Part shown: positions 7,546 through 13,489 of the stretch, piece by piece
How positions within the stretch are numbered: position 1 is the stretch's first letter
Layout of the letters: the number at the start of each line of letters is the position of its first letter
The notes under the pieces: generated by a model
Databases searched by the model: none
Told to the model about the DNA's origin: nothing
The model's input: only the letters and a program-made list of their open reading frames with translations
Position numbers and translations under genes: made by a program
Assembly: GCA_031278675.1 (NCBI GenBank)
Contig: JAITJY010000080.1
Coordinates: 1 to 14,811 of the forward strand
Direction: 5' to 3'
Length of the DNA: 14,811 nt
From: Bifidobacteriaceae bacterium
GTDB lineage: Bacteria > Actinomycetota > Actinomycetes > Actinomycetales > WQXJ01

Positions 7546-7559
7546 CTTAGTCGCCTAAG
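7546..7559. terminator. Short inverted repeat at the end of the Lrp/AsnC gene
   Basis: CTTAG-TCGC-CTAAG spans the stop codon of the minus-strand gene and lies in the 122-bp gap between the convergent trpD and Lrp/AsnC genes. The stem is only 5 bp and no T-run follows, so termination function is doubtful. The rest of the gap is G-rich on the plus strand, with no recognised element. Confidence 0.2.
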
Positions 7560-7828
7560 CCCAGGTCGTAGGCCTCGTCCAGGTCCTGGGTGGAGTAGGT
7601 CTGGAACGCAATGAAGGTCTTGGTCGAGATCACGCCAGGAATTTTGGAGACCTGATCGGCAATCACTCCGGCGAGGTCCTCGTGGCGGCGGACCTTGGCT
7701 AAAGCGATCAGGTCCACGTCACCGGTCACGGAATAGACCGCCGCGATCCCCGGCACATTGGCGATCGCCTGGGCGGCCTCCGGGATCAGGTTCGCAGCGG
7801 TGTGGATCAAGACCACGGCAGTAATCAT
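7547..7828 (-). CDS. Stand-alone Lrp/AsnC ligand-binding (RAM) domain protein
   Basis: A 93-aa protein matching only the regulatory ligand-binding domain of Lrp/AsnC regulators, with no helix-turn-helix. The typical pattern is visible: ITAVVLIHT at the N-terminus, VPGIAAVYSVTGDVDLIALAKV in the centre (the GDYDL-like core), and IPGVISTKTFIAFQTY near the end. Such domains form oligomers that bind amino acids or similar small ligands. The chosen start, ATG 7828, overlaps the stop of the upstream lipoprotein gene (ATGA) and has GGAGG with a 7-nt spacer. The frame stays open for 32 more codons upstream, but these run over the lipoprotein gene and do not match the family. Likely a sensor or modifier; target unknown. 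Confidence 0.88.
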   Translation of the reverse strand: MITAVVLIHTAANLIPEAAQAIANVPGIAAVYSVTGDVDLIALAKVRRHEDLAGVIADQVSKIPGVISTKTFIAFQTYSTQDLDEAYDLGLGD

Positions 7829-8421
7829 TCCTGGCCCTCCTCGGTGGGCTGGTCGGATGCGGGCGGGTCGGTGGAGGCCGCAGGAGCGGCCGGGTCGGCT
7901 TGCTTGGTGAAATAAGTGTCCCAAGCAAAATCTTCATATAAGGCGGCCACACCGGCGTGGACCAGGGTGCGTTCGCCGAGGGGTTCGCCCAGTTTGATGG
8001 TGCCCCACTTGACTGCCGCCGGCGGCTGCTCGGGGCACGGACTGGTGTCTGCGGACTTGACGGTGTAGGAGCCAATCGTCACCTTGGAATTGGATTCGTC
8101 CAGGGTGAACCCGGCATGGCTGTAGCAGGTGATGTCGCCGGCGACATACACAATCTGGATCTCGGTCGCATCTGGGCCGGGTTTGGCCGCCAAAGCCCAA
8201 GGTGCCGAGATCCAACCCGAGTCCGCTCGGCCGGCCGCGACCAGCACCTCATCCAAGCCCTCCGGGACGCCACCGTCCTCGGCGGGTGCCGGCAACACGT
8301 AGTCCAAAACCCGGCCGTCATCCTTCACCGGCTCTCCGGCCTGCGCCTCGGCGTCCGATGACGCGCACCCGACGAGAGCCGCCCCCGCCGCAAGCAGAAC
8401 GCTAAGAGTCTTGGTCCGCAT
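7825..8421 (-). CDS. Predicted lipoprotein of unknown function
   Basis: A 198-aa exported protein. The N-terminus MRTKTLSVLLAAGAALVGC is a signal peptide with lipobox LVGC, so Cys19 should be lipidated and the protein anchored outside the membrane. The mature part has a Ser/Asp/Ala linker, a compact region (about 36-170) with two cysteines, Cys99 (ITCYSHAG) and Cys129 (TSPCPEQ), that could form a disulfide, and a disordered Ala/Pro/Ser/Glu tail. No domain is recognised. Its TGA overlaps the ATG of the Lrp/AsnC-like gene, so the two are very probably translated together. A TANNNT hexamer 6 nt upstream of the ATG indicates a leaderless mRNA. Confidence 0.82.
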   Translation of the reverse strand: MRTKTLSVLLAAGAALVGCASSDAEAQAGEPVKDDGRVLDYVLPAPAEDGGVPEGLDEVLVAAGRADSGWISAPWALAAKPGPDATEIQIVYVAGDITCYSHAGFTLDESNSKVTIGSYTVKSADTSPCPEQPPAAVKWGTIKLGEPLGERTLVHAGVAALYEDFAWDTYFTKQADPAAPAASTDPPASDQPTEEGQE

Positions 8422-8427
8422 TCTGCA

Positions 8428-8433
8428 AGCGTA
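8428..8433 (-). promoter_or_regulatory. Candidate leaderless -10 element of the lipoprotein gene
   Basis: The minus-strand hexamer is TACGCT (TANNNT), ending 6 nt before the ATG. Transcription would begin at the start codon. No Shine-Dalgarno is present and no clear -35 was found. Confidence 0.45.
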
Positions 8434-8491
8434 CCGAACCTTGGGCCTGCGGGAAGCAAGCTGGGCGAACCGAGCAAATCGCTCACGCCGG

Positions 8492-8507
8492 GCCCGCCGG
8501 GGCGGGC
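8492..8507 (-). terminator. GC-rich hairpin directly after fadD
   Basis: A perfect 7-bp stem, GCCCGCC / GGCGGGC, with a very short loop begins 1 nt after the fadD stop codon. There is no T-tract after it, as is usual for high-GC actinobacterial hairpins, so its strength as a terminator is uncertain. Confidence 0.4.
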
Positions 8508-8508
8508 T

Positions 8509-10344
8509 CTAGCGGGCCGGGGCGCCCGGCTCGGGCGAAGCGTACAGTTTGTCGATCTTGTCGGCGTAAGCCGCCAGCACCTTGTCACGCTTGACCTTGA
8601 GCGACGGGGTCAGGAAACCGTTCAACTCGGTGAAGTCCTCATCGACGATCGCGAACTTGCGGATCGATTCGGCGCGCGAGACCGCCTCGTTGGCGCGGGC
8701 CACACCGCGCTCCAGGGAGGCGAGCACCGGGGGATAGTCGCGGGCCTCGGCCACGCCCATCGGCGGATGGCCGTGGTTGGCGAGCCAGCCGGGCAGCATC
8801 TCGGCGTCGAGGGTGATCAGTGCGCCGATGAACGGTTTCCCATCCCCTACCACCACAACCTGAGAGACCAGCGGATGGCCGCGCAACCGGTCTTCCAGGA
8901 CGGCGGGGGCCACATTCTTGCCGCCTGCCGTCACGATTAACTCTTTCTTGCGGCCTGTGATGAACAGGTAGCCGTCATCGTCCAAATAACCCATGTCGCC
9001 GGTGTGGAACCAACCGCCCCGGAGCGCCTCTGCGGTCGCGTCGGGGTTGTTGTGATAGCGGTCGAAGACGTTGATGCCTCTCAGGAGGATCTCGCCATCG
9101 TCGGCGATCTTGGCTTCGCAGCCGGGGAACGGCAGCCCCACCGAGCTGATCTTCTGGCGTACGGGCCGGTTGACGGTGATCGGCGCGGTGGTCTCGGTCA
9201 GGCCGTAGCCTTCCAGGACCATCAGCCCGATCCCGCGGTAGAAGTGTCCCAGGCGCTCGCCCAGCGCGGCGCCCCCGCTGACCGCATATTTGGTCTGGCC
9301 GCCCATCGCCTCCCGGATCGAGCTGTAGACTAGCTTGTCCGCCACCCTATGTTGCAATTTCAGTACGCCCGACGGGCCGCGCTTGGTATCCAACGCCCGC
9401 GAATAGACGATGGCGACCTTCGCCGACCAGCGGAAAATCTTCAGTTTCAGCCCGGAGCCGGCTTTTTGCTCAGCGGCGTTGTAGACCTTTTCGAGGACGC
9501 GGGGCACCCCGAGCAGGAACGTCGGTTTGAACGACCCGAGAGCCGGGACCAGATTCTTGACATCCGGGCAGTGACCGATCACCGTCTTCGAGGAGATGGC
9601 GACCACCTGGATGAACCGCGCGAACACGTGAGCCAACGGCAGGAACAACAATGTGCGGCAGCCGTCTTGAGCGATCACCGACCGCACCGACAACTCCGTG
9701 TGGTCGAACTGGGTGTTGTCCGTCAACCGGACAAAGTGGCCGTGGGTCAACTCGGTGCCCTTGGGACGCCCGGTGGTCCCAGAGGTGTAGATGATGGTGG
9801 CGAGGTTCTCGCCCGTGGGCGCAGCGCGGCGTTCTTCAACCGTGGCGTCTTTGATCCGCTGGCCAACCTCTTTGAGGGCGTCGATCGCGCCCTGCCCGAT
9901 CTGCCAGATCTGCTTCAATCCTGGCAGTTCGCCCCGGACCGCCTCTAGCACCAGGGCGTGGGCCGCCGTCTCCGCGAATGCGCCCGTGACGCCCGCGTCG
10001 GAACAGATCCAGTTGACTTGTTCGACCGAGGATGTCTCATAGATCGGCACGCTGATCGCTCCGGCGGTCCAGATGGCGTAGTCCAACAGCGTCCACTCAT
10101 AGGACGTGCGTGACATGATGGCGATCCGGTCATTCAAGGACACACCCAGTGCGATCAGGCCTTTTGCGACCTGGGTGACCTCTTGATGGAACTGGCGGGC
10201 GCTGACCGGTTGCCATGAACCGTCCGCCTGCTGGCGTTCGATCACAACTTGGTCCGCGTCCTGGTCGAGGCGGCGTTTGAACAGGGAAGTGATGTTCCAA
10301 CCGGGGTCTACGTCGACGGTCCCGGGGATGGCGATGCTTTGCAC
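8509..10344 (-). CDS. fadD: Long-chain fatty-acid-CoA ligase (FadD15-like)
   Basis: AMP-forming ligase activating fatty acids as acyl-CoA, 611 aa from GTG. Order of motifs: P-loop-like YTSGTTGRPKG (186-196), LPLAHVFARF (235-244), GYGLTETT (379-386), GWFHTGD (444-450), FITGRKKELIVTAGGKNVAP (461-480), and the C-terminal catalytic lysine region LTPSLKVKR (578-586) with Lys583. All catalytic elements are present. This layout, including the long insertion before GYGLTETT, matches the eukaryote-type ACSL / FadD15 branch. It lies downstream of an inverted repeat that covers its -35 region and has a TANNNT box 7 nt from the GTG, suggesting a repressor-controlled leaderless transcript. Its location near trpD matches the mycobacterial fadD15 neighbourhood as recalled. 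Confidence 0.93.
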   Translation of the reverse strand: MQSIAIPGTVDVDPGWNITSLFKRRLDQDADQVVIERQQADGSWQPVSARQFHQEVTQVAKGLIALGVSLNDRIAIMSRTSYEWTLLDYAIWTAGAISVPIYETSSVEQVNWICSDAGVTGAFAETAAHALVLEAVRGELPGLKQIWQIGQGAIDALKEVGQRIKDATVEERRAAPTGENLATIIYTSGTTGRPKGTELTHGHFVRLTDNTQFDHTELSVRSVIAQDGCRTLLFLPLAHVFARFIQVVAISSKTVIGHCPDVKNLVPALGSFKPTFLLGVPRVLEKVYNAAEQKAGSGLKLKIFRWSAKVAIVYSRALDTKRGPSGVLKLQHRVADKLVYSSIREAMGGQTKYAVSGGAALGERLGHFYRGIGLMVLEGYGLTETTAPITVNRPVRQKISSVGLPFPGCEAKIADDGEILLRGINVFDRYHNNPDATAEALRGGWFHTGDMGYLDDDGYLFITGRKKELIVTAGGKNVAPAVLEDRLRGHPLVSQVVVVGDGKPFIGALITLDAEMLPGWLANHGHPPMGVAEARDYPPVLASLERGVARANEAVSRAESIRKFAIVDEDFTELNGFLTPSLKVKRDKVLAAYADKIDKLYASPEPGAPAR

Positions 10345-10351
10345 GGCGGCA

Positions 10352-10357
10352 AGTCTA
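10352..10357 (-). promoter_or_regulatory. Candidate -10 element of fadD
   Basis: On the minus strand it reads TAGACT (TANNNT), ending 7 nt before the GTG start. The -35 position expected 17 bp upstream falls on the distal arm of the palindrome at 10365-10380. Confidence 0.45.
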
Positions 10358-10364
10358 CCGGCAA

Positions 10365-10380
10365 CCTACGCTCGCGTAGG
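10365..10380. promoter_or_regulatory. Palindromic operator candidate upstream of fadD
   Basis: CCTACGCTCGCGTAGG is a perfect inverted repeat (CCTACGC / GCGTAGG around TC) 20 bp before the fadD start. It covers the predicted -35 region, the position expected for repression by a dimeric regulator such as a TetR-type protein. No such regulator gene is in the window and the binding protein is not identified. Confidence 0.5.
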
Positions 10381-10667
10381 CTAAAGAGCCGGGTTGGTTC
10401 ATCCGTGTCGCCCGGCCGGTGTAGCTGCCGCCGCCCGATGCCGTCCGCCAAGTCGCGCTGCTCGGGCCCGCCGCGTGGCTGTGGGCGGGCCGTGCCAGCC
10501 GGGTGGGCGGCATCGGCGGACTGCGGCGGACGGTGGCGGACGGCAGCGGCGGACCGTGGCGGGCTGCGGCGGACGGTGGTGGGCGGCATCGGCGGACCGT
10601 GGCGGACTGCGGCGGACACCGGCGGTTTGGCGGCCGGGCCGGGGGCGGGGCTGGGAGAATGGACGGC
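10381..10667. repeat. GGCGGAC-rich degenerate repeat region upstream of recO
   Basis: No gene is supported between the fadD operator and recO. From about 10500 to 10630 the plus strand consists of GGCGGAC steps separated by 2-8 bases (GGTGGCGGAC, GTGGCGGACTGC). A 20-bp direct repeat, GGTGGGCGGCATCGGCGGAC, occurs at 10502-10521 and 10578-10597. Its 76-bp offset is not a multiple of three, which argues against a coding repeat. All the stop-free frames here come from base composition. The recO promoter must lie in or just after this block, but no clear -10 is visible. Confidence 0.6.
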
Positions 10668-11429
10668 ATGGCGGTTTACCGGGATGCGGGTCTGGTGTTG
10701 CGGACACGTGACCTGGGGGAGGCGGACCGGATCGTGACGCTGCTGACCGCAGACCACGGCAAGGTGCGGGCCGTGGCGAAGGGAGTGCGGCGCACGGCCT
10801 CCCGGTTTGGGGCGCGGCTCGAACCATTTATGCATGTTGACCTGCAGCTCTACGAGGGGCGCAATCTTGACACGGTGACGCAGGCCGTCACCCGGGCGGC
10901 CTATAGCGCCCCGATCATGGCTAACTACCCGGCATTCACGGCGGCCAGCGCTGTGGTCGAGGCGGCTGACAAACTGAGCCCGGTGGAACACCATCCGGCT
11001 CGGGCACTGTTCCGGTTGACGCTGGGAGCACTGGCCGCGCTGGCGCGCGGTGCGCACCTAACTGGGACGGTGTTGGACTCGTACTTGCTGCGGGCACTGG
11101 CCACCGCAGGCTATGCACCAGCCCTGGGCGACTGCGCCACATGCGGCGCGCCGGGGCCGCACCGCGCCTTCGCTGCGAGCGCCGGTGGGATGGTGTGCGC
11201 CAACTGCCGGCCTCCGGGCGCCGCAGCGCCCACCCCGGCCACAGTGGCGCTGCTCGGCGCGTTGCTGGAGGGCAACTGGCCCGCAGTGGCGGCCGCGCCG
11301 CCCGCGGCCACCACGGATGCGGCCGGCCTGGTCGCGGCCTTCACGCAGTACCACATGGAGCGAGCGATCCGCTCGCTGCGCCTGGTCGAACGCCCGGAAC
11401 CGGAAGATTCGAGCCGGTACACGGTCTAG
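10668..11429 (+). CDS. recO: DNA repair protein RecO
   Basis: Recombination mediator that, with RecR, loads RecA on SSB-coated single-stranded DNA in the RecF pathway. From ATG 10668 the protein is 253 aa. The N-terminal OB-fold shows YRDAGLVLRTRDLGEADRIVTLLT and the KGVRRTASRFGARLEPF pattern. The C-terminal part carries a four-cysteine zinc site, CATC and CANC, 18 residues apart. The frame runs upstream to 10503 through the GGCGGAC repeat, which is not protein-like for this family. ATG 10659 (MDGMAVY) is an alternative; GGGAG at 10653-10657 is too close to it but 10 nt from 10668. The recO-uppS-Fur order resembles mycobacteria, except for the propeller gene lying between recO and uppS here. 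Confidence 0.92.
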   Translation: MAVYRDAGLVLRTRDLGEADRIVTLLTADHGKVRAVAKGVRRTASRFGARLEPFMHVDLQLYEGRNLDTVTQAVTRAAYSAPIMANYPAFTAASAVVEAADKLSPVEHHPARALFRLTLGALAALARGAHLTGTVLDSYLLRALATAGYAPALGDCATCGAPGPHRAFAASAGGMVCANCRPPGAAAPTPATVALLGALLEGNWPAVAAAPPAATTDAAGLVAAFTQYHMERAIRSLRLVERPEPEDSSRYTV

Positions 11430-11436
11430 GTAGTCC

Positions 11437-11498
11437 GAAAGTGACCCGTCTGCGCCGGTCAGTGCGCTGCGCTGGGCGTTATGTCCGTGCGCACTTTC
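11437..11498. terminator. Nested inverted repeats downstream of recO
   Basis: GAAAGTG (11437-11443) pairs with CACTTTC (11492-11498). Inside it, AGTGCGC (11461-11467) pairs with GCGCACT (11489-11495). These two structures are mutually exclusive at the right arm. A short TTT follows the inner stem on the plus strand. They could terminate recO transcription; evidence is weak. Confidence 0.3.
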
Positions 11499-11561
11499 CC
11501 CCAGCGCGGCGACCGGAACCGGGCTGGACGGCTGCCCGGCGCAACTGAGATGGAACCTGCG

Positions 11562-11694
11562 GGCGGGCCAGACCGGGCCAGACCGGGCCAGGCCGGCCCA
11601 GACCGGGCCAGGCCGGCCCAGGCCGGGCCGGGCCGGGGCGGGCCGGGCTAGACCGGGCCACACCGGGCCAGACCGGGCCAGACCGGGCCGGGCT
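11562..11694. repeat. Tandem array of a 10-bp unit (GACCGGGCCA) between recO and the propeller gene
   Basis: About 13 consecutive units hold the same 10-bp register. Five are exact GACCGGGCCA, and the others differ mostly by transitions (GGCCGGCCCA, CACCGGGCCA, GGCCGGGCCG). The array stops exactly at the stop codon of the minus-strand gene. Units contain GGGCC and GGCCC, so several local hairpins can form. There are no spacers, so it is not CRISPR. Possible roles are a bidirectional transcription barrier between convergent genes or a neutral minisatellite. Confidence 0.85.
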
Positions 11695-13453
11695 AGCTGA
11701 TCTTGATGCCGTAGATGTTGAGGGAGTAGTTCCCGACCACAATCATGTTGCCGAACGCAGCGGGCGAGGACTCCACATTGCCGCCCAGGAAGATCACGTC
11801 CCAGTCCTCGCCGTTCGCCGGGTCAAACAGGTGCATCAGGCCGGCCGAGTCACAAAACACGCCGTACTGGTTGCCGTCCTCACCCATGATCCCGATCGGC
11901 GAAGACCACGAATAGTTCGCCAGATCGCGGCGCCAAACCACCCCGCCCGTAGCCTTGTCGACACCGAGGAGCGCCCCCGCAGCGCCGTGCGTCCGCGCCA
12001 CATTAAAGATCACCAACGAGGCCGCCTGACCGGCGCCTAGCAGGGGGCTGGCCACCAACCCGCCGTTGGTGTTCGCATCGAACACGCCCTCGACATCGAC
12101 CTGCCACAAAAGTTCACCGGTCAAAGCATCAATTTTGCGGAGATTCGTGACGCCCGCATCACCCCGGTGGTCAACCTCATTGCCGACATAAAGATAAGCG
12201 CCAAGCTGGTCGGTCTTTTCTTCCACCAAAACTGTCGCGTCGGCATCGTCGCCTACCAATCTGGCCCAAATATTGGTCAACGTGATGGCGTCCCAAGCGG
12301 CGAGCACGCCATCGTTGTCCTGGGTGAAAAAGATGTTCCGGTACGCAGCGATAGAGCCCTCGATCCCGTAACGCGCCGAACTGGGCGCCGCGAAACGCAC
12401 CTTCGTCACCTCGGGTGCAACCGAAACGCTGCCCGATGCCGCGTCAAACGAGGCGTTCAGCCGCGCCTTGTAGATCAAGCCGTTTTCGCCGCCCTCAATC
12501 AGATAGTCGCTTTCGGCATCGATCAGCGCAGCCGCATCGAAAGCGCCCCAACCAGCCCTGGGGGCGTCAGGATCATCGCCGGCCCAGCCCGCCACCTCCC
12601 GGTTTTCGATCAGATCGAAAATCCGGTAACGCCACGGACAAATGGTCCCGTCCCGGTCTGGCAGGCCCTGCCCGGCGTAAAGCAGCGGATAGCCCCGGGG
12701 GTCCACCGCCGCCGTGCCCTTGAACGGGCAAGATCCCTCGATCGCCGGTTTGGTGACCGCCCCCGTCGCCAAGTCGAGCCGGTGGATCACCCCACCGAAC
12801 ACCGGGTACAACACCTCCGTGAACGCCGGGTCGGAAGCGAACGGTTCGTTCAGACCCATCGCCGCGCGAGCCTCGGCGCCCCACTGGACCAGCAACGGCT
12901 GACCGGTCCACCCCGCCCCATACCACCGCGACTCGAATGAATCCACTGCCGTGATCGGATGCGTCCATTCGATCGACAGTTTCTTGTCCTGCACATCAGC
13001 GCTCCCATAGGCCGGCGCCGACCGGTAGTTGTTGCCCCGGAACGTGAGGACCCCCGGCACAGCCGAATAGTCCTCCCCGCCACCCCAAACCACCGGCGTG
13101 GCCGCATCATTTTGGCCGATCACACGCCACGTCAGCGCGCCGTCCGCGTCCAGCAGCGGCCGGCTCCAAGTCCACTCACCTTCCCCCGCCGTGGGCGCCG
13201 CGTAGCCCGGGAGCCGGTCCAGCGGGATTGGCGCATCTGGGTCTAGCACATAGTTGGGCACCGCCGGCGGCGCGGCCTTGGCCGGCGCCATGACCACCGT
13301 GACGCTGGCCGGTTGCCGCGAATCCCTACCGGCGCCCAGCGGCCCGGTGCAGGCCGCACTCAGGGTGATGCCCGCGACCAGCACCGCGACTAACCGCACC
13401 CGCCGGCGGGGGCGGGGACGGTGGCGCGGCGCCCGGTGGGAGATGAGCGTCAC
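11693..13453 (-). CDS. Secreted PQQ-type beta-propeller repeat lipoprotein
   Basis: An exported protein of about 586 aa. The N-terminus has a basic stretch (RAPRHRPRPRRRVR), a hydrophobic core and LSAAC, a weak lipobox, so it is probably anchored at Cys35. The rest has repeated beta-strand segments typical of PQQ-like / BamB-like propellers, such as VIHRLDLATGAV, LLWQVDVEGVF, GVDKATGGVVWRRDL and GLMHLFDPANGEDW. No quinoprotein catalytic residues can be assigned, so it is more likely a binding or scaffold propeller. ATG 13513 would overlap the divergent uppS start. GTG 13453, preceded by AGGGTGAT, is preferred, with GTG 13462 possible. The substrate and partners are unknown. Confidence 0.8.
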   Translation of the reverse strand: MTLISHRAPRHRPRPRRRVRLVAVLVAGITLSAACTGPLGAGRDSRQPASVTVVMAPAKAAPPAVPNYVLDPDAPIPLDRLPGYAAPTAGEGEWTWSRPLLDADGALTWRVIGQNDAATPVVWGGGEDYSAVPGVLTFRGNNYRSAPAYGSADVQDKKLSIEWTHPITAVDSFESRWYGAGWTGQPLLVQWGAEARAAMGLNEPFASDPAFTEVLYPVFGGVIHRLDLATGAVTKPAIEGSCPFKGTAAVDPRGYPLLYAGQGLPDRDGTICPWRYRIFDLIENREVAGWAGDDPDAPRAGWGAFDAAALIDAESDYLIEGGENGLIYKARLNASFDAASGSVSVAPEVTKVRFAAPSSARYGIEGSIAAYRNIFFTQDNDGVLAAWDAITLTNIWARLVGDDADATVLVEEKTDQLGAYLYVGNEVDHRGDAGVTNLRKIDALTGELLWQVDVEGVFDANTNGGLVASPLLGAGQAASLVIFNVARTHGAAGALLGVDKATGGVVWRRDLANYSWSSPIGIMGEDGNQYGVFCDSAGLMHLFDPANGEDWDVIFLGGNVESSPAAFGNMIVVGNYSLNIYGIKIS

Positions 13454-13477
13454 GGCGATCACCCTAGCGCTGCGAAC

Positions 13478-13483
13478 TACGCT
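13478..13483 (+). promoter_or_regulatory. Candidate leaderless -10 element of uppS
   Basis: TACGCT (TANNNT) ends 6 nt before ATG 13490, so transcription would start at the start codon. The same hexamer and spacing occur at the lipoprotein gene. It lies in the short gap to the divergent propeller gene. Confidence 0.45.
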
Positions 13484-13489
13484 GGGACA

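Noticed and set aside
7829..7924. N-terminal extension of the Lrp/AsnC-like protein
   Set aside because: Runs over the lipoprotein coding end. The ATG at 7828 has a good ribosome-binding site and matches the family start.
10503..10667. Gly/Arg-rich N-terminal extension of RecO
   Set aside because: Encoded by the GGCGGAC repeat, with no RecO homology. The family begins at about MAVYRD.
11562..11694. CRISPR array
   Set aside because: Units of 10 bp are contiguous with no spacers, and no cas gene is present.
11058..11742. Minus-strand open frames through recO and the 10-bp array (Arg/Pro/Gly/Trp-rich)
   Set aside because: Opposite recO and repeat-derived. Absence of stops is a composition effect.
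12167..12940. 257-aa plus-strand frame opposite the propeller gene
   Set aside because: Antisense shadow. The minus-strand frame has clear beta-propeller segments and a signal peptide.
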